Assembly: GCA_029259935.1 (NCBI GenBank)
Contig: JAJDEH010000103.1
Span: forward strand, 1 to 49,165
Reading direction: 5' to 3'
Length of the DNA stretch: 49,165 bases
Origin: Planctomycetota bacterium
Lineage (GTDB): Bacteria > Planctomycetota > Planctomycetia > Pirellulales > Pirellulaceae
Shown here: in pieces, positions 8,262 through 18,539 of the stretch
Layout of the letters: every line of letters begins with the position of its first letter
Numbering within the stretch: position 1 is the stretch's first letter
The notes under the pieces: model-generated
Database searches by the model: none
What the model saw: the letters and a program-made list of their open reading frames with translations, nothing else
What the model was told of the DNA's origin: nothing
Position numbers and translations under genes: made by a program

Positions 8262-9503
8262 ATGGCTCGAATTAATGACCATTTCCTAAAACTTCAGGCA
8301 GGATACCTGTTCCCCGAAATTGGGCGCCGTGTGGCGGAGTTCTCGGCGAAAACGGAGAATCAAACCCCGGAGATCATTCGGCTGGGCATCGGCGACGTCA
8401 CCGAGCCCTTACCTCCGGCAATCGTCCAAGCCATGCATGAGGCGGTCGACGAACTGGCCCATCGAGACACTTTTCAGGGTTATGGGCCCGACCAGGGTTA
8501 CAGTTTTCTGCGCGATCCGATCGTCCAGCATGATTACAAGGCTCGCGGTGTCGACATCTCGGCGGACGAGATCTTCATTTCGGACGGGTCGAAGTGCGAT
8601 ACCGGCAACATCCTGGACATTTTCGGACCGGACAACACGATCGCCATAACCGATCCGGTCTATCCCGTTTACGTGGACACCAATGTCATGGCCGGCAACA
8701 CCGGATCGGCCGACGACCAAGGGCGTTACGGCGGGTTGGTCTATGTCCCAGTCACCGAGGAAAACAACTTCATCCCGGCCGTCCCGGACTCAAAGGTCGA
8801 CTTGATCTATTTGTGCTATCCCAACAATCCGACCGGCACGGTTGTTTCGCGCGAGACTTTGAAGCGTTGGGTCGACTATGCCCGCGATCAGAACGCCGTC
8901 ATCCTTTACGACGCAGCCTATCACGAATACATCACCGATCCCAACATCGCACATTCGATTTTTGAAATCGAAGGGGCCCGCGACGTGGCGATCGAGTTTC
9001 GCAGCTTCAGCAAAAACGCGGGGTTCACCGGTGTGCGCTGCGCTTACACGGTCGTGCCCAAGCAGTTGCTGGGCAAAACGGCCGACGGAAAGACCACCGA
9101 GATCCACTCGCTGTGGGCTCGCCGCCAAAGCACCAAGTTCAACGGCGCGTCGTATGTGGTTCAAAAGGGGGCGGCGGCTGTCTACACCGAGGCGGGAAGA
9201 AAACAAGTTCGCGGCTTGATCGACTTCTACATGAAGAACGCCGAACTGCTGCGCCAGGGGGTGGAGCAAATCGGCATCACCGTTCACGGCGGCGTTAACG
9301 CGCCGTACGTTTGGCTCAAGACTCCCGGCGGCCAAACCAGTTGGCAGTTCTTCGACGAGTTGCTCGACAAGGCACATCTGGTCGGCACGCCTGGCAGCGG
9401 TTTCGGCGCATGCGGCGAAGGTTATTTTCGGCTGAGCGCGTTCAATAGCCGGGAAAACGTCGAAGAAGCCGTTCGCCGGTTGACGACGCTTCACGGAGCA
9501 TGA
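8262..9503 (+). CDS. dapL: LL-diaminopimelate aminotransferase
   Basis: A 413-residue PLP-dependent class I aminotransferase that converts tetrahydrodipicolinate directly to LL-diaminopimelate in lysine and peptidoglycan-precursor synthesis. The N-terminus is diagnostic: [20 protein letters not shown] and [14 protein letters not shown]. The PLP lysine is Lys251 in [14 protein letters not shown], and other substrate-site motifs are [18 protein letters not shown] and YDAAYHEY. Length is that of the family (about 410). The ribosome binding site GGAG lies 7 nt before the ATG. No other lysine gene is adjacent, so it appears to be a single-gene unit. Plants, Chlamydiae and several other bacteria use this one-step route. 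Confidence 0.97.
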   Translation: MARINDHFLKLQAGYLFPEIGRRVAEFSAKTENQTPEIIRLGIGDVTEPLPPAIVQAMHEAVDELAHRDTFQGYGPDQGYSFLRDPIVQHDYKARGVDISADEIFISDGSKCDTGNILDIFGPDNTIAITDPVYPVYVDTNVMAGNTGSADDQGRYGGLVYVPVTEENNFIPAVPDSKVDLIYLCYPNNPTGTVVSRETLKRWVDYARDQNAVILYDAAYHEYITDPNIAHSIFEIEGARDVAIEFRSFSKNAGFTGVRCAYTVVPKQLLGKTADGKTTEIHSLWARRQSTKFNGASYVVQKGAAAVYTEAGRKQVRGLIDFYMKNAELLRQGVEQIGITVHGGVNAPYVWLKTPGGQTSWQFFDELLDKAHLVGTPGSGFGACGEGYFRLSAFNSRENVEEAVRRLTTLHGA

Positions 9504-9510
9504 CCCAAGA

Positions 9511-10368
9511 CTAGCCGCGCGCGGGAAATCGGGCCACGACGCCGCCGGCGAGTTTCCTACTGTCGGCCGTGGTCAGGCTTAGCGGTTTCGCGCGCACTCC
9601 CGCCTGGCAGTGCCCAAAGACGGCGTCCGCCAAACAGGCCTCCAGTTCCGCCGGGCCGAAGCCGGGCGTGTGGCAAGTGAGCAACAGGAGTGTGCGGCGG
9701 TCGCGGGTTAGTTCCGCGCAAGCCGACAGCAGCGGCATGAGATGGTCGCTTAGCTTCCAGACTTCGCCTTTCGGACCATGTCCATAGCTGGGGGGATCGA
9801 GAATGACGCCGTCGTATTGGTTGCCACGCTTCAATTCGCGGCGAACAAATTTCGTGGCGTCTTCATTGATCCAACGAATCGGCGCGTCGCTCAAACCAGA
9901 TTGTTCGACATTTCGGCGGGCCCAACTAACAACGTTCCGCGCCGCGTCGACGTGCACCACCTCCGCGCCGGCCGAAGCAGCCGCCAGCGTCGAGCCTCCC
10001 GTATAGGCGAACAGGTTGAGAATCTTCAGTTTCCGCCCCGCCCGCTGAACTTGCTTCGTCAACCATTCCCAGTTGTCGGCCTGTTCGGGGAAAACCCCAA
10101 CGTGGCCAAAATCGGTGGCCCGCAATTCGAAATCACCGATGGCATGGGAAATTGCCCACGCCTTCGGCAACGCCGTTCGCAACTTCCACTTCCCGCTCGT
10201 CGCGCTGGTTCGGCTGAATTGTGCGTCCGCCTGTTTCCAAGCCGAAGGGTCTGTACGCGGAAAGTCTTCGGCGGCCGGCGAAGGGCGGTCTAGCACGAAC
10301 TGGCCAAATCGTTCCAGCTTGCGGCCGTCGCCGAAATCGAGCAGTTCGTATTGATTCGAGTCAAACAT
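9511..10368 (-). CDS. Class I SAM-dependent methyltransferase, RlmI/RlmK-like
   Basis: A 285-residue methyltransferase. The SAM-binding glycine-rich motif is LNLFAYTGGSTLAAA (about 117-131), followed by the acidic motif VVHVDAARNVVSWARRN. The catalytic-region motif is VILDPPSYGHGPKGEVW. This order and these motifs match the COG1092 family, which contains the 23S rRNA cytosine-5 methyltransferase RlmI and relatives. It lacks the N-terminal PUA domain of RlmI, so the RNA target is uncertain. It is convergent with dapL (7-nt gap) and divergent from the gene at 10559. Confidence 0.85.
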   Translation of the reverse strand: MFDSNQYELLDFGDGRKLERFGQFVLDRPSPAAEDFPRTDPSAWKQADAQFSRTSATSGKWKLRTALPKAWAISHAIGDFELRATDFGHVGVFPEQADNWEWLTKQVQRAGRKLKILNLFAYTGGSTLAAASAGAEVVHVDAARNVVSWARRNVEQSGLSDAPIRWINEDATKFVRRELKRGNQYDGVILDPPSYGHGPKGEVWKLSDHLMPLLSACAELTRDRRTLLLLTCHTPGFGPAELEACLADAVFGHCQAGVRAKPLSLTTADSRKLAGGVVARFPARG

Positions 10369-10558
10369 GGCCGGTCAAATATCGCAAATTTGTTCCACTT
10401 TAGGGTATCATGTGCGCGGCGAATTCCACACCACCTGAATTTGCATGGGCAAGTGGGGGCGATCTGCTGTTTGGGGCCCCTCGATGTGTCTTTCACTGGC
10501 CAACCGTGGAATGCCAAGCATCGGTGGAAAGTTCATCACTCTAGCGGAGGAAATCAAA

Positions 10559-11671
10559 ATGCCGTGGTACAACGATCTTCGCCCTAGCGACGACACAGGA
10601 AAAGAAACACACGCCCTGCTTTTTCCGGACATGAGTGCGGACGAAAAAAAGCGAACGATTAGCAGTCTGTTGGCGCTGCGCGCGGCGATTCACAATGAGA
10701 TTGCCCCCAAGCTCAGTGACGAGAATCTTGTCTTCGCGACATGGAACCTCAAGGAATTCGGGCATCTCAAGGACCGGCTGCCGGAATCGTACTTCTACAT
10801 TGCCGAAATCATCAATGCCTTCGACATCGTGGCCATCCAGGAAGTTAAGACGTCACTGGTCGACTTGGGAATCATCATGCGTCTGCTGGGCAGTAACTGG
10901 GCGTACATGATTGCCGATATTACGGAAGGCACCGACGGCAATTCAGAACGGTTTGCCTATCTCTATGACACGCGCCGAATTCAGCTCTCGGGGCTCGCCG
11001 GAGAAATCGTGCTGTGGGACGAAATCACCCAGGGCTCGGCCATCAAGCAGTTGAAGAGAACTCCCTTCATGACCGGATTCCGTGCCGGCTGGAAAGTCTT
11101 CGCCGTCATTAACTTGCACCTGCAACCCGGCGATGACGACGACGATAAGGCGAAGCGCAAGGAAGAAGTGCGGTTGTTATTGAAGGCGATTCGGCACAAA
11201 CTCGACAAAAAACGTTTCTGGACTGAGAACCTGCTGATTGTCGGCGATACGAATCTGTACAAGGAAGACGCCGACATCGTGCAACTGTTCAGCGACGAGG
11301 GGTTCACCGAAATCGACGACCTCGCTGGCGTGAACACCAACGTCTCCGACTCGCAGATTTATGATCGGCTGTTCTTTCACGAGACGGAATACTTCAAGAT
11401 TGCCGACTTTGCTGGCGTACCGACTGGCGGCGTGTTCAAGATGTTCGATCACGTTTTCCAAGATGGCGACGTGCAGCAGTATCACCAAGTCATGCTCGAG
11501 CAAAAAAACGATCCCAGCACGTTGACCAACGACGACAAGTTCCTGAAATATTTTCGGAACCATTGGCGACGAGGCCAAATGTCGGATCACAATCCTGTAT
11601 GGATGCAACTGCGGATCGACTCGACCAATGACTTTCTGAACGAAAAGCTGACGAGTCTCAACGCGCAATGA
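10559..11671 (+). CDS. Endonuclease/exonuclease/phosphatase-fold protein
   Basis: A 370-residue metal-dependent hydrolase of the EEP superfamily (DNase I, exonuclease III and phosphodiesterase relatives). Family motifs are FATWNLKEFG (Asn63), VAIQEVK (metal ligand Glu95), INLHLQPG, LLIVGDTNL (Asp230, Asn232), and RGQMSDHNPVWMQL (Asp343, His344). An Asp-rich loop (PGDDDDDKAK, about 184-193) is unusual. I moved the start from an in-frame ATG at 10445 to 10559 because GCGGAGG lies 8 nt before it. There is no signal peptide, so it is probably cytoplasmic. The substrate cannot be told from the sequence. The upstream 190 nt form a divergent promoter region shared with the methyltransferase. Confidence 0.85.
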   Translation: MPWYNDLRPSDDTGKETHALLFPDMSADEKKRTISSLLALRAAIHNEIAPKLSDENLVFATWNLKEFGHLKDRLPESYFYIAEIINAFDIVAIQEVKTSLVDLGIIMRLLGSNWAYMIADITEGTDGNSERFAYLYDTRRIQLSGLAGEIVLWDEITQGSAIKQLKRTPFMTGFRAGWKVFAVINLHLQPGDDDDDKAKRKEEVRLLLKAIRHKLDKKRFWTENLLIVGDTNLYKEDADIVQLFSDEGFTEIDDLAGVNTNVSDSQIYDRLFFHETEYFKIADFAGVPTGGVFKMFDHVFQDGDVQQYHQVMLEQKNDPSTLTNDDKFLKYFRNHWRRGQMSDHNPVWMQLRIDSTNDFLNEKLTSLNAQ

Positions 11672-11721
11672 CCAAAACCTGGCGATGAAAGGCGCGGATA
11701 ATCGGCGATAGAAGCAAACGA

Positions 11722-14700
11722 TCAGTTTTCGTTAGTTGCTGGCGGATCGGGAGTCGTAGGTTTTCCGTTGAGCATCTGGTCCGCTTCGCGGTGGAGGATT
11801 TTGACGATGGCTGAGTTCACCCAGGTTTGGCTACCAGCCGTGTTGATTAATCGTAATCTCGACTCCAGCGGGCTCACCTCAGTATTGCCGCCACGCATCC
11901 TTTCAGTTGCCAGGTTGAACAAGCGGGTGGCTTGGTCCGAATCGCCGAGCTGTTTGCGTGCCATCGCCATCAACAATATGTCGGCGGCGGCGGTTGGGTC
12001 GGAATCGTTACCGAGCAATTGAATGACCGTGTCAAAGTCACCGCGACGGAATGCGATTAAGGTACTGAGGCCGGGTTGGCCTCCAATGCGGGAGCCTAGG
12101 AATGCGTTGATTCGAGCAGTGTTGACGCCTTCAAGACGCTCGGCGAGGTCGTCCACATATTCCTTGCCGCGCGGCACCAGCAGCAGCGTTCGCACAAAGA
12201 AATTGCTGGCAGGACTGCCAGTAAGCGAAAGAAGGTGTCGGCTGGCCTCTTCGTAGCCATCGTGATTCTTTGAAAGCAATTGGGCCAGTCCCAAGGCTTC
12301 CATAAGCGCCGGTCTGCTGGCGAAGAGTCCTGTTCCGAAGCCGCGACGCCCAGGCGGCTGGCGCGGCAGTTGCTGGATGGCCAGATCCAGGTCGATTGCC
12401 GCTTCTTCCCAACGGCCCAAATGTGCCAAAGTGTTCGCACGATCGGCATGAACGTTGGTTGCATCATTGGCTAGGGCCGCGTCAAAGTCGGCCAGCGCCT
12501 CGTCATGCCGATCTTGTTTCGCCAGCAATCGGCCGCGGCGCAAATATAGGTCGCCATCGTTTGGCTCGGCTGGGATCAATCGGTTCAAATGCCACATCGC
12601 GGCATGGCTGTCATCCGTCTTTTGAACTTGCAGCCGATGCCAAGCGGCGTGCATGGGCGAACGAATCAAGCGGTCTCGCAGATTGTCGATCGAGGCTTTC
12701 CACTCTTGTTGTAGTTGGCTCGACGAAAGCGTCTCGATATTGCCCAGTTGATTGACGCGGCGACCACTGAGGACTTGCGTCATCCGTTGCACTTGGTCGA
12801 CGGGACGATCTTCGGAAGACAAGTCATGAACGATGATCTGCTGTCCGTCTTGGAGTAGGAATCGGTCGGCGGCCGCGCTCCACATTCCGCCAACGGGTCC
12901 ACCACGAGTTCTTGACGACTGTCCCTTCAGCAACGCCGACAGCGGCTGTCCGGTCGCCACTTCCCAAACTCGGATAGATGCTCCCGCTTGGGTAATGACT
13001 CGGTCGCCTTCCTCGCTAAAACTAGCACGGATTAGCTGGGGGCCGTCCACATGGGGGTGCAAGGTGCGCACCAACTGTCCGCGCTGGGGGTCCCAGATTC
13101 GCACAACATTGTCCAAGCAAGTTGTCATCAGATACCGTCCCTCGGCATCAAATCTGGCATTGGTGACTCCCTGCTCGTGCTGCAACGAAAATCTCGTTCC
13201 GTTATCAAGGTGGTGAACGACAACCGTCGGCGATAGTGTGGAGGGAGAAACCGAGCGGGTTCCACTGCCAGACGTGTAAATCGCCAAGCATTGGGTTACC
13301 GGATGAACGGTACTGAGCAATCTCCTTGATTCGCCATCCATCGCAAATGACAACGGTCCCGCCTGACGCTGGCTGGTAGCTGTATCCCAAAGCGACACCT
13401 CCATGCGATCCTCGAAATGAACCACCGTCATCAAACCGCGTCCAGCATCGTAAAATTTCAACTGCGAAACGGGACCCTGATGTTCGAGGGGTGGCCCCAT
13501 TGGTTCTCCCGTATCGGTATCCAGGAGAATCACCTGTCGGTTGGACGACGTCTCGTCTAGCTGAGCATATTGCCGTCCACTTGGGCTCCATTTGTCGATA
13601 GGGAAAAAACTCGCCCTAGGGCTCGCTCGCGATCTGGTCACAGTCACGTTGATGGCAGGACCCACCGATTCACTTGTTTCACAGTCCCAACGCTGCATCT
13701 GAAGGTTCCGCTTGGATTCTGAACCTGTACCAAGGCCAGGCGGTACGATGGGGTCGCCGTGGGCTGTGATTGCGTGCCGCCCGTCATCCGTGAACCGAGC
13801 TTGAATAAACTGAAGATCATTCGCGGGCTGGAAGGTCACCACCTTGCCTGATTCAAGGTCCCAGACCCGACACGATCCCATGTTGCGCGCCGACTCGCCG
13901 CGGCTATTGCCACGAATTCCACCGCGTTCCGCGAGGAGAATCCGACGGCCGTCACGGCTGAACGTTGCGGTCTGAGTCGACAGGAATAAACCCAACGGCG
14001 ATGGGGTGTCCAACACCAAGGGGCCGTGCGCCAGTTGGCCGGTGGTGGACTGCCAAACGCGAACTTCGCACTGCAAGATCCCCTTCGGCTGGCCGGCCTC
14101 GGTACTGTCTTTCATGTTTTCAACGGCAACAACGGTTACGATTAGTTGACCGTTCGGACTAATTTGAGCCGTTGCGTTCGGCCGCCTGTTCCGCGCCGGC
14201 GCGGGCGGCAGTGGAATTGTCACTTGAGAGAACTCGGGCCATCCGACCGGCCACACCCAAACGTTTCCTCCGGCGGCAACCAGCAGATGACTGCCGTCAC
14301 GACTGAAGGACGAGGCGGCAATCGAACCGATGTGTTTCAGCAACGGTGCCGCCGGAGTGCCCGAGAGGCTGTCCCAAACGCGAACCGAACCATCCACGCT
14401 GACCACTTTGACGTAACGGCCGTCCGGGGCGAACGCAACTTCTTGTACCACCGCCTCGTGCTCCAACGGCGGTGAAGCTGCTTCACCGGTCGATGCATAC
14501 CACAACTGGGGATCACCTTGACGGTTGATCGAAAGGACTCTCGTTCCGTCCGGGCTGAATTTGCAATTCGCGGCAGTGGTGCTGACGGGAATCCTCCTTC
14601 CCACCATCGCGCCACTGGCAATGTCCAGAAGAACGATGGCCCGATCCCGGAGGCACATCAACAACCGGTTATCAGGGCTAAACTGAATCGGCGCTGGGCC

Positions 14701-17124
14701 TTGGCCGGGCCGACTAACAGCCCCGGTTTGAACGGTAGCGTTATCTTGGAATTGCTGAATTCGCGTACCCGTTTCAACATCGTAAACGTTGACAAATCGA
14801 TCGCGAACCTGAGCCGCGACCAGGGTCCGGTCACCGCTAAAGCAACAAATCCAATTCGACTTGGCGGCACTTGGGGCGAACCCGAGTCCGGTCGGCGCTG
14901 GCGAGTCAAACAGGGTATTCGATTTTCCCGTCCGGGCGTTCCACAATTCACCGCGATAATTCCACTGTTGTGCCCGGCGGCCTATGGGAGTACCGGCGAG
15001 TTCGGACGACGCCGGATCGCCGGCCGACTCGCGTGTAATTAGCAACATGCATTGACGGCCGCTGGAGTAAGATCTGTAAATTTCGTGGGGATGTTCCAGT
15101 GGGGAACCAAGCGCTCGAGCATCCGCGACGGACCGCAATTCCAGACGATTCTCGGCCGGCTTGACCGGGTAAGTCTCGCGTTGTGCATCGTCTACATACT
15201 TGATGGATGTGAAGTAGGGCGCGACCGCGAGGGATCGGCCCGTCTTCCATTCCCACAAGTGGTGATGGGCTGGCGGATCGCCGGCGGAGCGCTGGGCTCC
15301 GGTCTCGAATGCCAATAGATGTTTGTCGCCGTGGACGAAAGTAACCTGCGTGACGGCCCCTTCGTGCTTCATGGAGGAGGCGGTGCGCACAATTGATCCG
15401 CTTTCCACGTCCCGAACGAGCACCGCCCCATCCTCGCAAGCCGTGGCGATCCACTTTCCATCCGTGCTAAAGCGGGCATCCAACACGGTCGAGTCATGAA
15501 AGAAGAGGTGCGTCGGCCGGGGGCACTGCCTCAGATCGGCGGCCAGCCGTCGCCGGTGATTGGCCTCGCGCCGAGGGTTGGCACGATCGTGCCCGAGCGC
15601 TTCGGCGTCGAGCAGCGCTGCCAACGTGATATCGCCGCGCGTTCGCTCGATGCCGGCCCGTGTCGCCAGTTGCTCGGCAACCTGAGCTTTGGCGACGTCG
15701 CGATATCGGTCGGCTTCCTGTTTGGCTTCTAAATATCGCTGAGCCTCGGCCTGCTTTTCCTCGGCCAAGATGTTCGCTCGATTCTTGGCCTGATCCGCGT
15801 CTTGAAGCGCCGTACGGGCGAAGGCTGCATCGCGCCGCGCTTGGACCATGCCGATCGTCGTTCCAACAATTCCGAGCAGAACGGCGGCCGCGATGGCGGT
15901 GCCCGCCGTCACCAGTCCTCGGTGACGACCCACGAACTTTCGCATCTGATAGACAATCGACGGCGGACATGCCTCGACCGCCTCGTCGTTCAAGAACCGT
16001 GTGATGTCGTTGGCCAAACCGTTGGCCGTCTCGTAACGCCGATTTCGCTCTTTCTCCAAGGCCTTCATCGTGATCCAGTCCAAGTCGCCACGCAGGAATT
16101 GGCCCAGCCGATTTGGTTCCGTGCCTCGCTGTTGAGCGATCTTTGCCAAGGCGTTACCCAACGTACTCAGCCGCGTTGACGGTTTGGGAGCTTCTTCCTC
16201 GCGAATTAGCCGCTGCATCTCAACATACGCCGTGCCACGCAATCGCTCCTCGTCCAGCGGCGTGCTGCCGGTGAGCAACTCGTACAGCAGCACTCCCAAC
16301 GAATAGATATCGCTGCGCGTATCGATATCCATGCGGCTCATTTGCGCCTGCTCGGGGCTCATGTAGGCCGGCGTTCCCACCATTTGGCCATAGGCGGTGA
16401 ACAGCGTCTTTTCGGTCAACTGATGGCTGATCGCCTTCGATACTCCAAAATCAATGATGACCGGCATCGGCCTGTTGTCGTGAAGCGTTACCATGACGTT
16501 CGTGGGTTTCAAATCGCGGTGAATGACGCCTTTCTGATGCGCGTGTTGGATCGCCCGGCAGACCAGCACAAACAGTTCGAGCCGCTCGCGGGTCGGCAGC
16601 TTGTTGCTGTCGCAGAACTCCGTAATCGAAACACCTTTGACCAATTCCATCACGAAATAGGGGCGGCCGCTTTCAGTGGCGCCGGCGTCCAGTACTTTGG
16701 CAATGTTCGGATGGTCCATCATCGCCAGGGCTTGGCGTTCGGCTTCAAAGCGAGCGATGACCTGCTTGGTGTCCATGCCCGGCTTGATGATCTTCAGCGC
16801 GACCTTTCGCCGCACGGGTTCAAGCTGTTCCGCCATGTAGACGACGCCGAAGCCGCCTTCTCCGATTTCCTGCAACAGCTTGTACGGCCCGATTTGCGTA
16901 CCGGGGCGTTCGGTGATGACGAGATCGTCGGACCTCTCGGCGTTGCCGTCAAGAATCCTGTCGCTCTGCTGATGGGCATCCAGCAGCTCTCGGACGCGTT
17001 GCCGAAGCGACTCGTCCTCTCCACACGCGTCGACAATGAACCCTTCCCATTGTCGCGGTTCGTAATACTCGACCGCCGCGTTGAAAATTTCCTTCGCGGT
17101 TCTTTTTTTGCGTGGCGTACTCAT
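11722..17124 (-). CDS. Giant membrane-bound Ser/Thr protein kinase with WD40 and TPR repeats
   Basis: A 1800-residue Hanks-type kinase. The kinase domain covers about residues 80-370: glycine loop GEGGFG (88-93), Lys111 in VALKII, Glu near 129, catalytic HRDLKPTN (202-209), DFG (225-227) and SPE (256-258), all intact. A membrane span follows at about 403-426, then a coiled coil (about 432-500) and a long region of WD40 repeats (about 540-1480; units with [20 protein letters not shown] and ending in V-R-V-W-D). TPR units follow at about 1525-1590. The kinase is predicted inside and the repeats outside the membrane. An ECF sigma gene lies 100 nt upstream on the same strand, an arrangement known in planctomycetes, where the kinase is thought to act on the sigma factor or its regulon. 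Confidence 0.93.
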   Translation of the reverse strand: MSTPRKKRTAKEIFNAAVEYYEPRQWEGFIVDACGEDESLRQRVRELLDAHQQSDRILDGNAERSDDLVITERPGTQIGPYKLLQEIGEGGFGVVYMAEQLEPVRRKVALKIIKPGMDTKQVIARFEAERQALAMMDHPNIAKVLDAGATESGRPYFVMELVKGVSITEFCDSNKLPTRERLELFVLVCRAIQHAHQKGVIHRDLKPTNVMVTLHDNRPMPVIIDFGVSKAISHQLTEKTLFTAYGQMVGTPAYMSPEQAQMSRMDIDTRSDIYSLGVLLYELLTGSTPLDEERLRGTAYVEMQRLIREEEAPKPSTRLSTLGNALAKIAQQRGTEPNRLGQFLRGDLDWITMKALEKERNRRYETANGLANDITRFLNDEAVEACPPSIVYQMRKFVGRHRGLVTAGTAIAAAVLLGIVGTTIGMVQARRDAAFARTALQDADQAKNRANILAEEKQAEAQRYLEAKQEADRYRDVAKAQVAEQLATRAGIERTRGDITLAALLDAEALGHDRANPRREANHRRRLAADLRQCPRPTHLFFHDSTVLDARFSTDGKWIATACEDGAVLVRDVESGSIVRTASSMKHEGAVTQVTFVHGDKHLLAFETGAQRSAGDPPAHHHLWEWKTGRSLAVAPYFTSIKYVDDAQRETYPVKPAENRLELRSVADARALGSPLEHPHEIYRSYSSGRQCMLLITRESAGDPASSELAGTPIGRRAQQWNYRGELWNARTGKSNTLFDSPAPTGLGFAPSAAKSNWICCFSGDRTLVAAQVRDRFVNVYDVETGTRIQQFQDNATVQTGAVSRPGQGPAPIQFSPDNRLLMCLRDRAIVLLDIASGAMVGRRIPVSTTAANCKFSPDGTRVLSINRQGDPQLWYASTGEAASPPLEHEAVVQEVAFAPDGRYVKVVSVDGSVRVWDSLSGTPAAPLLKHIGSIAASSFSRDGSHLLVAAGGNVWVWPVGWPEFSQVTIPLPPAPARNRRPNATAQISPNGQLIVTVVAVENMKDSTEAGQPKGILQCEVRVWQSTTGQLAHGPLVLDTPSPLGLFLSTQTATFSRDGRRILLAERGGIRGNSRGESARNMGSCRVWDLESGKVVTFQPANDLQFIQARFTDDGRHAITAHGDPIVPPGLGTGSESKRNLQMQRWDCETSESVGPAINVTVTRSRASPRASFFPIDKWSPSGRQYAQLDETSSNRQVILLDTDTGEPMGPPLEHQGPVSQLKFYDAGRGLMTVVHFEDRMEVSLWDTATSQRQAGPLSFAMDGESRRLLSTVHPVTQCLAIYTSGSGTRSVSPSTLSPTVVVHHLDNGTRFSLQHEQGVTNARFDAEGRYLMTTCLDNVVRIWDPQRGQLVRTLHPHVDGPQLIRASFSEEGDRVITQAGASIRVWEVATGQPLSALLKGQSSRTRGGPVGGMWSAAADRFLLQDGQQIIVHDLSSEDRPVDQVQRMTQVLSGRRVNQLGNIETLSSSQLQQEWKASIDNLRDRLIRSPMHAAWHRLQVQKTDDSHAAMWHLNRLIPAEPNDGDLYLRRGRLLAKQDRHDEALADFDAALANDATNVHADRANTLAHLGRWEEAAIDLDLAIQQLPRQPPGRRGFGTGLFASRPALMEALGLAQLLSKNHDGYEEASRHLLSLTGSPASNFFVRTLLLVPRGKEYVDDLAERLEGVNTARINAFLGSRIGGQPGLSTLIAFRRGDFDTVIQLLGNDSDPTAAADILLMAMARKQLGDSDQATRLFNLATERMRGGNTEVSPLESRLRLINTAGSQTWVNSAIVKILHREADQMLNGKPTTPDPPATNEN

Positions 17125-17224
17125 CCCATTTTCCTTTTGCGTATGAGTCTATACCAAGCAATGCGAAATTCGCCGCGGCCAGTCTCAGTCAAATTGAAAA
17201 AATTAATTCGCCGTGGAACGAACC

Positions 17225-17779
17225 CTAACCCGCGATATGAGCCTTAAGGCAGGCTCGGACGTAAGACCAATGTCGATAAGCTGTTGCGCGGGACATGTCG
17301 AGCAACCGCCCGGCCTGTTCCACCGAGAATCCGCCAAAGACCACTAGCTTGACGAGTTCCGTACCCTCGGGCTCTTCCACCGCCAGCCGTTGTAATCCTT
17401 CGTCCAGCGCGACGATCTGATCTGGAGTGCCCGCGTTGACCAGATCCAGTTCGGAGAATTCCACTCGTGCCCAATCGCCGCCATGTTTTTGTGACTTCTG
17501 TCGGCGCGCCCGCTCGACGAGCAGTCGGCGCATTGCTTCGGCGGCGGCTGCGAAGAAGTGTCCACGGCCATCAAACCGAGCGGCACCCTCCGGCCCCAGT
17601 AAACGCAGGTACGCTTCATGGACCAGCGCGGTCGCCTGGAGAGTCTGGCCCGGTTTCTCGCGAGCGAGTTTCGTCGCGGCGAGTTTCCTTAATTCGCCGT
17701 AGACCAGCGGAAGAAGTTGGTCGGCAGAGCCACGATCACCGCGTTCGATCAGCGAGAGAATCTTCGTAACATCAGACAT
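17225..17779 (-). CDS. ECF RNA polymerase sigma factor linked to the kinase gene
   Basis: A 184-residue sigma factor. Region 2 covers about residues 20-85 (LVYGELRKLAATKLAREKPG, then ALVHEAYLRLL) and region 4 about 125-180, with a helix-turn-helix containing FSVEQAGRLLDMSRATAYR. The RKLAA and LVHEAYLRL motifs are typical of the ECF subfamily that is often encoded with Ser/Thr kinases in planctomycetes and acidobacteria. The start at 17779 (MSDVTKIL) matches the usual N-terminus; the longer open frame up to 17899 is not supported by a ribosome binding site. The kinase gene follows after 100 nt, so the two are probably cotranscribed. No anti-sigma factor is present; the kinase may replace it (inference). 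Confidence 0.9.
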   Translation of the reverse strand: MSDVTKILSLIERGDRGSADQLLPLVYGELRKLAATKLAREKPGQTLQATALVHEAYLRLLGPEGAARFDGRGHFFAAAAEAMRRLLVERARRQKSQKHGGDWARVEFSELDLVNAGTPDQIVALDEGLQRLAVEEPEGTELVKLVVFGGFSVEQAGRLLDMSRATAYRHWSYVRACLKAHIAG

Positions 17780-18176
17780 GAAGACCAAGATACCGCCGCG
17801 CGTGGCGTGATGCCATCTACGCAGGTTTACGCTCGATGCGGAAGCAAGCCGGGTGCCCAATATTCGCCCAGGATCGAATTCGCGGAGATAGATCCGCAAG
17901 CGAGTCCAGTGCCATCGTGGGGAAGGATGAGACTTAGACGACCATCAATTGGGTTCGTTTTGCCCGTGAAGCTTTGCCATCTTGACGCCTAAATAGGGTG
18001 CTAGCAAACACGGCAACCGACGAGATGAACTCCATCTCTGGCGGGGTACTTAAATCTGTGGATTCCGTCGTTCTGGGCAATCCGCCGAGGTCTGCCAGAG
18101 GCACTGAAACTCAAATTCCCCGTCAATTCGCAATTCTTCGGTGACGCGTTGATGGCACCCCTTCTGACCGGAACGA

Positions 18177-18204
18177 TTGAACTAATCGCGATTTTCGTTA
18201 CATA
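18177..18204 (+). promoter_or_regulatory. Candidate housekeeping promoter
   Basis: TTGAAC at 18177-18182 and TACATA at 18199-18204, separated by 16 nt, resemble the -35 and -10 boxes of a sigma-70 promoter. Transcription would start near 18211, just before the inverted repeat, and lead into the small gene at 18324. Planctomycete promoters are poorly defined, so this is a weak prediction. Confidence 0.3.
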
Positions 18205-18228
18205 CTAATTAATACACACATCAAGAAT

Positions 18229-18266
18229 GACCGACGGACCCCCGAATTTCGGAAGGTCCGTCGGCC
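18229..18266 (+). repeat. Inverted repeat in the leader of the 53-residue gene
   Basis: Left arm GACCGACGGACC (18229-18240) pairs with GGTCCGTCGGCC (18255-18266) at 11 of 12 positions, with a 14-nt loop that can itself pair (CCGAA with TTCGG). No T-run follows on either strand, so it does not look like an intrinsic terminator. It could be an operator or a structured 5' leader. Confidence 0.6.
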
Positions 18267-18323
18267 GATGGATAACTTCCATACACCTTGATTACCGTCC
18301 TCACTGAGTAATGACCGCCCGCC

Positions 18324-18485
18324 ATGACCGACCCCAAACAGCTCACCAATCTTCTGCAAGACATTGACGAACGTCAAAACCAAGTCCTGGACCAACTGGA
18401 CGAGCTAAGCGCCAAGGTCGAAAACCTCCTCAAGAAGTGGACGCGCAAGGGCAAAAAAGAGGGCGATCCGGCACAGGAGGGTTAG
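18324..18485 (+). CDS. Small 53-residue coiled-coil protein
   Basis: The frame encodes 53 residues starting MTDPKQLTNLLQDIDERQ and ending at TAG 18483-18485. Residues 5-38 form an amphipathic helix with leucine/isoleucine/valine at heptad positions (LTNLL, DIDERQNQVLDQLDELSAKV, NLLKKW), so a short coiled coil is likely; the tail is Lys/Gly-rich. Codon use is like the neighbours, with good third-position GC. The ribosome binding site is weak. A candidate promoter and a hairpin lie in the 150 nt upstream. It is convergent with the DUF1501 gene. I recall similar short proteins of unknown function in planctomycetes but cannot name a family. It has no membrane segment or signal peptide. Confidence 0.6.
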   Translation: MTDPKQLTNLLQDIDERQNQVLDQLDELSAKVENLLKKWTRKGKKEGDPAQEG

Positions 18486-18539
18486 TGGTCCGTCAGTCGG
18501 ATGGCGAGCTTCGGGACCGCTTCGGCCAGTTCGCCACCG

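Larger units (their letters stand above)
17780..18323. other. Divergent intergenic region with candidate promoter and hairpin
   Basis: This 544-nt stretch lies between the minus-strand sigma gene and the plus-strand 53-residue gene. It contains a candidate promoter (18177-18204) and a strong inverted repeat (18229-18266), both listed separately. I see nothing else I can support in 17780-18170. Confidence 0.5.

Noticed and set aside
8790..9494. Open frame of 234 codons on the minus strand
   Set aside because: It lies within dapL, which is unambiguous, and has no ribosome binding site or domain.
16342..17247. Open frame of 301 codons on the plus strand
   Set aside because: It is antisense to the kinase domain, whose catalytic motifs are intact. 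The antisense product is Arg/His/Gln-rich and has no domain.
18229..18266. Intrinsic terminator
   Set aside because: No T-run follows the stem on either strand; it is listed as a leader or operator repeat.
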